Shown: one piece after another, positions 31,864-40,187 of the stretch
Numbering within the stretch: position 1 is the first letter of the stretch
Layout of the letters: each line of letters begins with the position of its first letter
Source: Plantactinospora sp040120695
Lineage (GTDB): Bacteria; Actinomycetota; Actinomycetes; Mycobacteriales; Micromonosporaceae
Assembly (NCBI RefSeq): GCF_040120695.1
Contig: NZ_JBEEAC010000026.1
Span: 1 to 64,000 of the forward strand
Length of the DNA stretch: 64,000 bases
Direction: 5' to 3'
The notes under the pieces: model-generated
What the model saw: only the letters and a program-made list of their open reading frames with translations
Database searches by the model: none
What the model was told of the DNA's origin: nothing
Program-made: the position numbers and the translations under genes

Positions 31864-32886
31864 CTATCCGGTGCGGACCTGGATTCCGGGCGAGGTCGCG
31901 GAGGCGCGTAGCCGGAGCCGGACGATCCGGGTGTCGGGCGGGATGTCGTAGACGACCGCGCCGGTGACCCGGTTGCCGGGGTTGATCTCGTCGAGGAAGC
32001 CGAGCTGGTCGGCGTTGGCCAGCAGTCCGGCCGAGCTGTCCACCCCGAACCGCTGTCCCGCCGGCCCGTACGCGATCTGGAGGCCGTCCTGGAACGTCAC
32101 CGGTCGGCGGCCCAGGTTCCGTACCGCCAGGTCGACCAGGCAGAACTGCCCGACCGCGAGTTGGCTGACCAGGGGGTCGCCGACCTCGGTGACACCGCAG
32201 CGCACCCGCTGCACCTGGAACTCGAGGTCGCCGTCCCGGGCCGGCTGGTTGAGGCCGACGACTCGGGGAGCCCGGTCGCGCAGCCCGTTGTAGAAGCCCG
32301 GTCCCCAGACCAGCGCGACCACGGCGGCGGCCACGCAGCAGCAGGAGAGGACCGCTGCGACGAGGCCGAGTACGAACCACCACCGCCGGTCGGTCGGCCG
32401 TACGAACTCGGGAACCTTGACGGTGCCGCCGGGCGGTGCGTGTCCCGCCTCCGGTCCTGCCCCGCCCTCCGGGCCGGTCGGTCCAGAGGCCCAGGTCGGC
32501 GGCGGAGGCGCTGGCGGCGGGTAACCGCCCAGCGGCGGCGTGCTGACCCGGGTCTGCGGCGTGGACCAGTCCGGCGGGGAGGGCGGGCCCGCGCCGGGCG
32601 CGATCGTGTCCGGAAAGCGGCCGGTCAGCGGTATCGGATCCGGGACCTCGTCGATGTTCGGTCCGGCCGCCGGATCCGGGCTCGGCTCCCGGCTCGGCCC
32701 CTCCGGCGGCGGTGGATCGATCGCCCAGTCCCACGCCTGGGGGACCGGCTCGACCGGCCGATCCCCGCCCGTCGGCGGCTCACCGGCATCGCCCGTCGGC
32801 GGCTCGCCGGAACCGTCCACTGGCGGCTCGCCGGAACCGCCGCCGGGCCGGTACGGCTGCCCGCCGGTCTGGTCGGGGCTGGTCAT
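31864..32886 (-). CDS. DUF4352-domain membrane-anchored protein
   Basis: The 340-residue protein has a Pro/Gly-rich disordered cytoplasmic region (about 1-160, with GEPPTG-like repeats) and one membrane helix (WWFVLGLVAAVLSCCCVAAAVVALVWG). An extracytoplasmic C-terminal immunoglobulin-like DUF4352 domain follows (GDLEFQVQRVRCGVTEVG...FCLVDLAVRNLGRRPVTFQD...GNRVTGAVVYDIPPDTRIVRLRLR). ATG 32886 is chosen for GAGGA ahead of it. Function is unknown. Confidence 0.82.
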   Translation of the reverse strand: MTSPDQTGGQPYRPGGGSGEPPVDGSGEPPTGDAGEPPTGGDRPVEPVPQAWDWAIDPPPPEGPSREPSPDPAAGPNIDEVPDPIPLTGRFPDTIAPGAGPPSPPDWSTPQTRVSTPPLGGYPPPAPPPPTWASGPTGPEGGAGPEAGHAPPGGTVKVPEFVRPTDRRWWFVLGLVAAVLSCCCVAAAVVALVWGPGFYNGLRDRAPRVVGLNQPARDGDLEFQVQRVRCGVTEVGDPLVSQLAVGQFCLVDLAVRNLGRRPVTFQDGLQIAYGPAGQRFGVDSSAGLLANADQLGFLDEINPGNRVTGAVVYDIPPDTRIVRLRLRASATSPGIQVRTG

Positions 32887-33042
32887 CGTGATCCTCGTAT
32901 CATCCGTGTTCTCTGGCCAAATAGTAGGCTTTAGTCGCATTCATCCCGGTCAGGATCGCCATCTTCGTACCCGGCGGCCGGCGGGAGCGGCCGGCCGAAC
33001 CGCTCCGGACCGGCTGCTGAGCCGGGGTGGCAGGATGATCGG

Positions 33043-33999
33043 GTGGATCTCCTTACCGTCGATGACGTACGGGCCGCGGCAGGTCACCTCTTCGGGTTGG
33101 TGCTGCGTACGCCGCTGCTGCCCTGCCGTTGGGACGACCAGCTCTGGCTGAAGCCGGAGAGCCTGCAACCGGTCGGCTCGTTCAAGCTGCGCGGCGCGAC
33201 GCACGCGGTGGCCCGGCTCGACGCCGGCCAGCGGGCCCGGGGCGTGGTCACGCACTCCTCCGGCAACCACGGACAGGCGCTCGCCTACGCCGCCCGGGCC
33301 CGGCGCGTGCCGTGCACGGTGGTGATCCCCGAGGGCGCTCCGGCGACAAAGATCGACCAGGTGCGCGCCCTGGGCGCCGAGGTACGCGTGGTCGACCCGG
33401 CCGACCGGCTACCGGTCGCCGAGGCGATCGCCGTCGAGCAGGGCCGGACCCTGGTCCCGCCCTTCGACGACCGGCGGGTCATCGCCGGTCAGGGCACCAT
33501 CGGGCTGGAGGTGCTGACGGACATGCCGGACCTGGACGTGGTGCTGGTGCCGGTCGGCGGGGGCGGGCTCGCCTCCGGGGTCGCCACGGCGGTCAAGGCG
33601 TTGCGCCCGGAGACCCGGGTCATCGGGGTCGAACCGGAACTCGCCGCCGACGCCGCCGAGTCGTTGCGCGGCGGGGAGCTGCGGCAGTGGGAACCGGCCC
33701 GCACCTACCGCACCAGCGCGGACGGGCTGCGGACCAACCTCTCCGCGCTGACCTTCGCACACCTGCGCGCCCGGTTGGACGGCATCGTGACGGTCAGCGA
33801 GGAGGAGATCGCCGCCGCGACGACCCGGCTGGTCCGGGCCGCCCGGCTGGTGGTGGAGCCGAGCGGTGCGGTGGCCACCGCCGCCCGGATGTTCCACGCC
33901 GCCGAGCTGCCCGCTGGGCGTACGGTGGCGGTGGTGAGCGGCGGCAACGTCGACCCGGCGGTACTGGCGGCCGCCGCCGGCCGTCCCGACGCGGGCTGA
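33043..33999 (+). CDS. Threonine/serine dehydratase-like PLP enzyme
   Basis: The 318-residue fold-type II PLP protein has the PLP lysine in VGSFKLRGA, substrate loop THSSGNHGQALA and phosphate-binding glycine loop VPVGGGGLASG. It lacks the ACT regulatory domain, so it resembles catabolic threonine dehydratase or serine/threo-hydroxyaspartate racemase-type enzymes. The exact substrate cannot be told. It starts at GTG 33043. Confidence 0.88.
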   Translation: MDLLTVDDVRAAAGHLFGLVLRTPLLPCRWDDQLWLKPESLQPVGSFKLRGATHAVARLDAGQRARGVVTHSSGNHGQALAYAARARRVPCTVVIPEGAPATKIDQVRALGAEVRVVDPADRLPVAEAIAVEQGRTLVPPFDDRRVIAGQGTIGLEVLTDMPDLDVVLVPVGGGGLASGVATAVKALRPETRVIGVEPELAADAAESLRGGELRQWEPARTYRTSADGLRTNLSALTFAHLRARLDGIVTVSEEEIAAATTRLVRAARLVVEPSGAVATAARMFHAAELPAGRTVAVVSGGNVDPAVLAAAAGRPDAG

Positions 34000-34276
34000 C
34001 GGCGCGCCAGATGCCGGCGGCGAACGCGATCAGCGCCAACCGGCAGCCGGTTGACGGCGTGACGAGCCGGCCCGACCGGGCCGACCAGCGGTGTTACCTA
34101 CCCGGCACCGCCGCCCGGAGCCGGTCCGGCCGGCGCCGTCCAGATCGCCGACCTGGTGTTGCTGCCTCGGGGTGGAGTGCGGGCGGGCGTTCCTCCGTGA
34201 GCTGCCCGCGCGCTGACTGCGACGGGGACCACCGAGTGCGCATGTACGGCCGGAGTTTCCGATCGTACGGCGATCC

Positions 34277-34693
34277 TTAGCCAGCCAGGGATTCAATCGG
34301 CTGGCCCGTGACTGCGGCGATGAGGTCGAAGTCCTTGTCGACGGCGAGGACGGTCAGCCCGGTCTTCTCAGCGGTCGCCGCGATCAGCAGGTCGGGAATT
34401 GACGGGGCGCGGTGCTGACCACGGTCGGCGAGCAGCATCTGGACCTCCAGGGCCCGGTCCTCGATAGCAGGTGTGAGGTGTTCGACCGGCATCAGGGACA
34501 GCGGTGGGGCGGCGAACTGTCGACGTCCCGTTTCTCCGGAACGCACTGAGTAGCCGAGTTCGAGTCGCGTGATTGAGGAGAGCCGGACGAGTCCGCGGCT
34601 GATGCGTGCGCTCCACTCGTCGCGGTTCGCCGTCTGGCCGAGCTGGAGCCGAATGTACGCGGACTTGTCGATCAGCCAGCTCGTCACCGCCAC
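34277..34693 (-). CDS. VapC-type PIN-domain toxin
   Basis: The 138-residue PIN RNase has acidic residues D9, E45, D101 and D119 in the expected order (SWLIDKSAY, SSITRLELGY, PSIPDLLIAATA, VDKDFDLIA). The GTG start at 34693 overlaps the antitoxin gene by 10 bp. The active site looks intact. It is only distantly similar to the VapC at 14638. Confidence 0.9.
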   Translation of the reverse strand: MAVTSWLIDKSAYIRLQLGQTANRDEWSARISRGLVRLSSITRLELGYSVRSGETGRRQFAAPPLSLMPVEHLTPAIEDRALEVQMLLADRGQHRAPSIPDLLIAATAEKTGLTVLAVDKDFDLIAAVTGQPIESLAG

Positions 34694-34908
34694 GCGGCCT
34701 CCATCACCGCGGGATCGGCCAGGTCCGCGAAAGCCTCCGCGGACCGTTGCCAGTCTTCAACGGTGACCGTCCGTTCGCCGGCAGGGCTGATGTTCTCCTC
34801 GAACTTCCGGCGCAGGTACTCGTTGCGGGACAGCCCGAGGTTGGCGGCCGCAGCGTCGATGCGGTCGACGGCTTCTTGGCTGAGGTCACGGATGAGGATG
34901 TTGGGCAT
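34684..34908 (-). CDS. VapB-type antitoxin (ribbon-helix-helix)
   Basis: The 74-residue protein begins MPNILIRDLSQEAVDRIDAAAANLGLSRNEYLRRKFEE, a ribbon-helix-helix antitoxin fold. The C-terminal half (VEDWQRSAEAFADLADPAVMEAAWR) is the likely toxin-binding tail. ATG 34908 follows GGAGGTG; an ATG at 34944 would add 12 residues but lies inside the operator dyad. Confidence 0.88.
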   Translation of the reverse strand: MPNILIRDLSQEAVDRIDAAAANLGLSRNEYLRRKFEENISPAGERTVTVEDWQRSAEAFADLADPAVMEAAWR

Positions 34909-34935
34909 GTGCACCTCCGATCCAGGATCGGACGA

Positions 34936-34951
34936 TGATATCACGATATCA
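34936..34951. promoter_or_regulatory. VapB operator dyad TGATATC-N2-GATATCA
   Basis: Perfect 7-bp arms with a 2-bp spacer lie 28 bp upstream of the antitoxin start. It is an AT-rich island in GC-rich DNA and a probable autoregulatory site. Confidence 0.7.
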
Positions 34952-35036
34952 CGCGCCGACCGGATCGACCCAGATATGCCAGGTCCATCCTATCGAGCAG
35001 GGCTCCGGCAAGGTGGCGATACAGCGGCCGAGGAGT

Positions 35037-35078
35037 GACGACCGGCCCCGCACCGAGCCCGGTGCGGGGCCGGTCGTC
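35037..35078. terminator. Strong hairpin terminator
   Basis: Perfect 18-bp arms (35037-35054 and 35061-35078) surround a 6-nt loop, 36 bp beyond the stop codon of the minus-strand glucanase gene. It is probably bidirectional. Confidence 0.85.
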
Positions 35079-35113
35079 GCGGCGGGTCGGCGTACCGCCG
35101 CGCGTCTGGTTCC

Positions 35114-36331
35114 TCAGGCGCGTCGCCACTTCTGGTTGGCGCCGCCGGTGCACTCCCAGAGCTGGAGCTTGGCGCCGTTGGCGGTGCTCCAGTCGCGTAC
35201 GTCGACGCACTTGTTCGCCTGCGGGTTCACCAGGTCACCGGCCGAACTCAGCACGAACTGCTGGGCCGGATTCCCGTTGCAGCCGACGATCTGGATGTTG
35301 GCGCCGTTCGCCGTCGAGCCGTTCGCCACGTCCATGCACTTGCCCATCGCCCGGACCGTCCCGCCGGTGAACGTCCAGCGCTGCGCGACGGTGCCGTTGC
35401 AGTCCCAGATCTGCAACTGGGTGCCGTCGGCCGGGTTGGCGCCGGGGATGTCGATGCACTTGTCGGCGAGCCCGACGATCTGGCTGCCGGTGCCGGGATT
35501 GCCGCCGCCGGTGTTCCAGGCCCAGACCCGGACGTAGTCGACCAGCATCTGCTGCGGGAAGGTGGTGCTGGCGTCGGGGTAGCCCGGCCAGTGGCCGCCG
35601 ACCGCCACGTTCATGATCATGAAGAACGGGTGGTCGTAGACCCAGCGGTTACCGTTCAGGTCGGCCGGGGTCTTGCGGCCGTACTGGATGCCGTCGACGT
35701 ACCAGGTGATCGAGTCCGGCGCCCAGTCCACCGTGAAGGTGTGGAAGGCGTCGGCGAACGCCTGGCCGCCGGGGAGCGTGTAGCGGGAGCTGATCGCGCT
35801 GCCGCCGGCGTAGCCGGGGCCGTGCAGCGTGCCGTACACGTTGCCGGGCTCGCGCCCGATGTTCTCCATGATGTCGATCTCACCCTGGTCCGGCCAGGGC
35901 ATGCCGCCGAGCATCCAGAACGCCGGCCAGATGCCCTGGCCGCGCGGCAGCTTCATCCGGGCCTCGAACCGGCCGTACGTCTGGGTGAAGCGGTCCGCGG
36001 TGAGCAGCCGCGCCGAGGTGTACTGGCAGCGGCCGTAGTGGCACTGGTAGTTCGCCGGATTCTCCCGGCGGGCGGTGATCACCAGGTTGCCGTTGCCGTC
36101 GTGCGCGGCGTTGCTGGTGCTGTTGGTGTAGTACTGCTGCTCGTTGTTGCCCCAGCCGCCACCGCCGATGTCGTACTTCCACTTGTTGCCGTCGGGCGGG
36201 GTGCCGGCTGCGGCGTTGAACTCGTCGCTCCAGGTGAGCGCGCCCGGCTCCGCGACGGCCGGGCTGGGCGGGGTGACCACCAGCGTCGCGGCGAGCAGGG
36301 CCAGGACGAGGGTGGCTCGGCGTGTACGCAT
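35114..36331 (-). CDS. Secreted GH16 endo-beta-glucanase with ricin-type lectin domain
   Basis: The 405-residue protein has a signal peptide (about 1-28, ending AVAEPG) and a GH16 catalytic domain (about 29-270) with GEIDIMENIG. There E151 should be the nucleophile and E156 the acid/base, as in laminarinases (endo-1,3-beta-glucanases). A C-terminal ricin-B/CBM13 domain (about 280-405) has three QxW-type repeats (LQIWDCNGTVAQRW, IQIVGCNGNPAQQF, LQLWECTGGANQKW). It probably degrades fungal or plant beta-glucan outside the cell. ATG 36331 gives a proper signal peptide. A LacI-type box lies upstream. Confidence 0.92.
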   Translation of the reverse strand: MRTRRATLVLALLAATLVVTPPSPAVAEPGALTWSDEFNAAAGTPPDGNKWKYDIGGGGWGNNEQQYYTNSTSNAAHDGNGNLVITARRENPANYQCHYGRCQYTSARLLTADRFTQTYGRFEARMKLPRGQGIWPAFWMLGGMPWPDQGEIDIMENIGREPGNVYGTLHGPGYAGGSAISSRYTLPGGQAFADAFHTFTVDWAPDSITWYVDGIQYGRKTPADLNGNRWVYDHPFFMIMNVAVGGHWPGYPDASTTFPQQMLVDYVRVWAWNTGGGNPGTGSQIVGLADKCIDIPGANPADGTQLQIWDCNGTVAQRWTFTGGTVRAMGKCMDVANGSTANGANIQIVGCNGNPAQQFVLSSAGDLVNPQANKCVDVRDWSTANGAKLQLWECTGGANQKWRRA

Positions 36332-36348
36332 GTCAATGTTTCTACGCC

Positions 36349-36362
36349 AGAGAGCGCTTTCT
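36349..36362. promoter_or_regulatory. LacI-family-type operator upstream of the glucanase
   Basis: AGAGAGCGCTTTCT is a near-perfect palindrome around AGCGCT, the pattern bound by actinobacterial LacI-type sugar regulators. It is 18 bp upstream of the GH16 start, so sugar-controlled expression is likely. No LacI gene is in the window. Confidence 0.6.
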
Positions 36363-36406
36363 TGCAAGGTTGTTAACTAAATCGGGAGTGATTGGCAGAC
36401 TCCGCG

Positions 36407-38518
36407 CTACCGGCCGGCGACGCCCAGCCGGTCGAGGATCCAGGCCGCGACGAACGCCTCCTCCCGCCAGGAGTCGTAGCGCCCGCTCGGGCCGCCGTGC
36501 CCGGCACCCATCTCCGTCTTGAGCAGGTACGACCCCTGTGGCGCGACGGCCCGGAGCCGGGCGATCCACTTCGCCGGCTCGTGGTAGAGCACCCGGGTGT
36601 CGTTCAGGCTGGTGACGGCGAGGATCGGCGGGTAGTCCTGCGCGGTGACGTTCTCGTACGGCGAGTACGACCTCATGTACGCGTACACCTCGGGGTCGGC
36701 CAGCGGGTTGCCCCACTCCTCCCACTCGGTGACGGTCAGCGGCAGCGACGGGTCGAGGATCGAGGTGAGCGGGTCGACGAACGGCACCTGCGCGACGATC
36801 CCGGCGAAGGCGTCGGGGGCGATGTTGGCCACCGCGCCCATCAGCAGCCCGCCGGCCGAGCCGCCCCGGGCGACCAGCCGGTCCGCCGAGGTCCAACCGG
36901 CCTTGACCAGGTGCCGGGCGCTGGCCACGAAGTCGGTGAAGGTGTTCTTCTTGGCCAGCAGTTTGCCGGTCTCGTACCAGCGACGACCCAGCTCGCCGCC
37001 GCCACGCACGTGCGCGATGGCGAAGACGACGCCCCGGTCCAGCAGGGAGAGCCGGGGGATGGAGAACCAGGGGTCCATGCTGGCCTCGTAGGAGCCGTAG
37101 CCGTAGAGGACGCACGGTGCCGAGCCGTCCCGGGGCGTGCCGACCCGGCAGACCAGCGAGATCGGCACCCGGGTCCCGTCGTCGGCGAGCGCCCAGTCCC
37201 GGTGCTGCTCGTAGTCGGCCGGGTCGAAGTCGCCGAGCACCGGCTTCCGCTTGCGCAGCACCATCTCCCTGGTGACCAGGTCGTAGTCGTAGACCGAGTC
37301 GGGAGTGGTCAGCGAGGCGTAGTGCAGCCGGACGGTGGTGGTCTGGTACTCGGGGTTGCTGTCCAGCCCGACGTTGTAGAGCGGCTCCGGGAAGTCGATG
37401 TCGTACGACTCGGTGCTGCCCACCGGCAGCACCCGGATCCCGGTCAGCCCGGCCGTGCGCAGCGACACCACGATGTGGTTGGCGAAGGCGTCGACCGCCT
37501 CCAGCCGGGTGCCCGGTTCGTGTTCGATCATCGGCACCCAGTCCCCGGGCGCGTCCGCCGAGGTGTACGCCAGCGCGAAGTCCTCCGCGCCGTCGTTGTG
37601 CAGGATCAGAAAACGCCCCTGGCCGGCGGAGCCGGCGCGGTGACCGTGGTGCTCGATCGAGTATTCGACACCCTGCCGGCGGGGCGCGATCACCGCCGGC
37701 TCGCCGGTCGGGTTGCCGGCCGGGATGACCCGTACCTCGCTGGTGATCTTGCTGTGCGAGTCGATGACGATGAAGTTCTCCGAGCGGGTCAGCCCGACAC
37801 CGACCCAGAACCGCTCGTCGTCCTCCTGGTAGACGATCTCGTCGGCGTCCGCCGCCGTGCCGACGGTGTGCCGCCACACCCGGTAGGGCCGCCAGACCTC
37901 GTCCACGGTCAGATAGAACAGTGTGGAGCCGTCGGCCGACCAGGCGCTGCCGTAGAACGTGTTCGGCACCTCGTCGGCGAGCACCTCACCGGTGGCCAGG
38001 TCCTTGACCCGCAGGGTGAACCGCTCGTCGCCGGCGAAGTCGGTGGAGTAGGCGAGCCAGCGCCCGTCCGGGCTGATGTCGAAGGTGCCGAGCGCGAAGA
38101 AGTCGTGCCCCCGCGCCAGCGCGTTGCCGTCGAGCAGGATCTCCTCGCCGGGCAGCGGTGCGCCGTCGGACGGCATCGGCGGTGCCGTCTCGCCGTCCCG
38201 GACCGCCCGGCGGCAGTGGATGCCGTACTGCTCGCCTTCGACCGTCCGGGTGTAGTACCAGTGGCCGTTCTTGCGGGTCGGTACCGATAGATCGGTTTCT
38301 TTGGTCCGCCGCTTCGTCTCGTTGAACAGCGCCTCCCGCAACAGACCGAGTCGGGCTGTGGTCCGCTCGGTGTGGGCGTTCTCCGCGGTGAGGTAACCGA
38401 TCGTGTCCGGGTCGTCCCTGTCGGCGAGCCAGGCGTACTCGTCGATCACCGTGTCGCCGTGGTGGGTGCGCTCGGTCGGCAGCCGCTTGGCGACGGGGGC
38501 GGTCGTCTCAGAGGTCAC
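36407..38518 (-). CDS. ptrB: Oligopeptidase B (S9 prolyl-oligopeptidase family)
   Basis: The 703-residue serine peptidase has a seven-bladed propeller (about 70-410) and an alpha/beta-hydrolase domain with catalytic S554 (GGSAGG), D640 (TSLNDTRV) and H674 (GAGHGG). It is cytosolic, cleaving short peptides, in oligopeptidase B typically after Arg/Lys. Length and motifs are normal. It is divergent from the flavoprotein gene. Confidence 0.93.
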   Translation of the reverse strand: MTSETTAPVAKRLPTERTHHGDTVIDEYAWLADRDDPDTIGYLTAENAHTERTTARLGLLREALFNETKRRTKETDLSVPTRKNGHWYYTRTVEGEQYGIHCRRAVRDGETAPPMPSDGAPLPGEEILLDGNALARGHDFFALGTFDISPDGRWLAYSTDFAGDERFTLRVKDLATGEVLADEVPNTFYGSAWSADGSTLFYLTVDEVWRPYRVWRHTVGTAADADEIVYQEDDERFWVGVGLTRSENFIVIDSHSKITSEVRVIPAGNPTGEPAVIAPRRQGVEYSIEHHGHRAGSAGQGRFLILHNDGAEDFALAYTSADAPGDWVPMIEHEPGTRLEAVDAFANHIVVSLRTAGLTGIRVLPVGSTESYDIDFPEPLYNVGLDSNPEYQTTTVRLHYASLTTPDSVYDYDLVTREMVLRKRKPVLGDFDPADYEQHRDWALADDGTRVPISLVCRVGTPRDGSAPCVLYGYGSYEASMDPWFSIPRLSLLDRGVVFAIAHVRGGGELGRRWYETGKLLAKKNTFTDFVASARHLVKAGWTSADRLVARGGSAGGLLMGAVANIAPDAFAGIVAQVPFVDPLTSILDPSLPLTVTEWEEWGNPLADPEVYAYMRSYSPYENVTAQDYPPILAVTSLNDTRVLYHEPAKWIARLRAVAPQGSYLLKTEMGAGHGGPSGRYDSWREEAFVAAWILDRLGVAGR

Positions 38519-38572
38519 CCGGTCACGTTACCCGGCAGCACCTGCCGGAGGGCGGCCCGGTGCGACCCGGCG

Positions 38573-38600
38573 TTGCCGAAAATTAGCACATGTGTACGAT
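38573..38600 (+). promoter_or_regulatory. Probable promoter of the flavoprotein gene (leaderless)
   Basis: TTGCCG at 38573-38578 and TACGAT at 38595-38600 are 16 bp apart. The expected start of transcription coincides with the GTG at 38608, and there is no ribosome-binding site, so a leaderless mRNA is likely. Confidence 0.5.
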
Positions 38601-38607
38601 GACAAAG

Positions 38608-40128
38608 GTGGGGGAGATCTCAATAGAACGCAGGGGCGCTGACATCGCGCGGCGACTGGCCGACATCTGCGGTGCCCACTTCGCGCGGCCGGCGGGGGCG
38701 GCCGACGGAGTGGCCGGCGCGGCGGCCCGCTGGGTCGCGGCCCCGGGCAATCCGGAGGCGGTGACCGAGGTGGTCCGGCTGGCCGCCGCGCACGACCTCT
38801 CGGTGGTCGCCCGGGGTGCCGGCACCAAACTGGACTGGGGCATGCCTCCGTCGCAGGTCGACATCGTGCTGGATACCGGGCGGCTCGCCGGGGTCTGGCA
38901 GCAGCCGGAGGACGAACTGGTGGCCGAGATCGGGGCCGGCACACCGCTCCGGGCCGCCGAGGCGATCCTGGAGCGGACCGGGCGTCGGCTGCCGATCGAC
39001 GTGCCCTCGGTCGGCGCCACCGTCGGTGGCGTGGTCGCGACCGACGAGAGCGGCCCGCTCCGGCACCTGCACGGCCGGCCCTGCGACCAGCTCGTCGGGG
39101 TGAGCTACGTCGACGCCTTCGGGGTGCTCGCGCACGCCCGGGCCGGGTCGTCCGGCCGTCCCGGTGAGCGGGCCGTGCCGGCGGATCCGGACGTCACCCG
39201 GCTGCTCTGCGGGTCGCAGGGCGCGCTCGGCGTGCTGGTCTCGGCGACCCTGCGGGTGCAGCCGATCCCGGCGAGCCGGGCGTGGGTGCTCCGGTCGGTC
39301 TGGACCCCGCTGGAGGTGCACGACCTGGTCCGGGCCGTCCTCGGCGCGGACCTGCGGCCGACCGCGATCGAGGTGGACCTGCCCGGCGGTCGGGCACCGG
39401 CGGCCGGCCGGGCCGTCCGGAGCCTCGGCTCCGCCGGGCACCTTCCGCCGGACGGGCCGGGTGTCACGGGGGCACCCGGTCCGCGAGGCTGGTTCGAGAC
39501 TCCCGGCCGGTCCGGCGTGCCCGGCCGTCCCTCCGGCGCCGGCGGGTCCGGCACGGGCTGGTCCGGTGAGCGGGGCCGGGCCGGGCCCGGTCGCGGCACC
39601 GGGGGGCGCGGCGGGAGCGGTGAGCCCGGCGCCGGCACCCTCGGCGTGCTGATCGAGGGCGGACCGGCGGAGGTGGCCGAGCGGACGGCCCGGTTGACCA
39701 CGCTGCTCGGCGGTGACGCCCGGGCGGTCGGCACGGCGCCTGGCTGGTGGCGCCGCTACCCGTTCCGGCCCGACCAGGTGGCGCTGCGCATCGAGGTGCC
39801 GATCGGCGACCTGCACGCCGCCGTCTACGCGCTGCGGGACGCCGCCGGGGCACCCGTGCCGGTTCGCGGCTCGGCCGGGCTCGGTGTCGTGCACGCCGCG
39901 CTGCCGGCCGACTCGGCACCGGAGCGGGTCGGCGCCATCCTGGACGGCGTACGTGCGGTGCTACGGGCCCGCTCCGGCCGCTGCGTGGTGGTCGCCGCTC
40001 CGGCCCGGATCCGCGAGGCGGTGGACCTCTGGGGCGAACTGCCCGACCTGCCGATGCTGCGCCGGGTCAAGGAGCGGTTCGATCCGGCCCGACGACTCGC
40101 CCCCGGACGCTACCCGGGCGGCATCTGA
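38608..40128 (+). CDS. FAD-binding oxidoreductase, GlcE-like (glycolate oxidase subunit type)
   Basis: The protein has about 506 residues. A PCMH-type FAD-binding domain (about 50-215; VVARGAGTKLDWG, GTPLRAAEAILERTGRRLPIDVPS, GATVGGVVATDESGPLR) is followed by a C-terminal domain ending FDPARRLAPGRYPGG, as in GlcE. A Gly/Pro/Arg-rich insertion of about 80 residues (DNA 39440-39640) interrupts the C-terminal half. Start: GTG 38608 fits the promoter; ATG 38590 or 38599 are alternatives. The substrate is uncertain (2-hydroxy acid likely). No GlcD or GlcF gene is adjacent. Confidence 0.82.
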   Translation: MGEISIERRGADIARRLADICGAHFARPAGAADGVAGAAARWVAAPGNPEAVTEVVRLAAAHDLSVVARGAGTKLDWGMPPSQVDIVLDTGRLAGVWQQPEDELVAEIGAGTPLRAAEAILERTGRRLPIDVPSVGATVGGVVATDESGPLRHLHGRPCDQLVGVSYVDAFGVLAHARAGSSGRPGERAVPADPDVTRLLCGSQGALGVLVSATLRVQPIPASRAWVLRSVWTPLEVHDLVRAVLGADLRPTAIEVDLPGGRAPAAGRAVRSLGSAGHLPPDGPGVTGAPGPRGWFETPGRSGVPGRPSGAGGSGTGWSGERGRAGPGRGTGGRGGSGEPGAGTLGVLIEGGPAEVAERTARLTTLLGGDARAVGTAPGWWRRYPFRPDQVALRIEVPIGDLHAAVYALRDAAGAPVPVRGSAGLGVVHAALPADSAPERVGAILDGVRAVLRARSGRCVVVAAPARIREAVDLWGELPDLPMLRRVKERFDPARRLAPGRYPGGI

Positions 40129-40145
40129 CCCCTGGGCGGGGGTGC

Positions 40146-40181
40146 GCCCGGCCCGGTCGGTGGGTACCGACCGGGCCGGGC
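40146..40181. terminator. Bidirectional hairpin terminator
   Basis: Perfect 15-bp arms (40146-40160 and 40167-40181) with a 6-nt loop lie between the convergent flavoprotein and M23 peptidase genes. Confidence 0.85.
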
Positions 40182-40187
40182 CTGGGC

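Noticed and set aside
33999..34276. Possible small gene between the dehydratase-like gene and VapBC
   Set aside because: The only open frames run on from shadows of neighbouring genes, with no start signal or family match.
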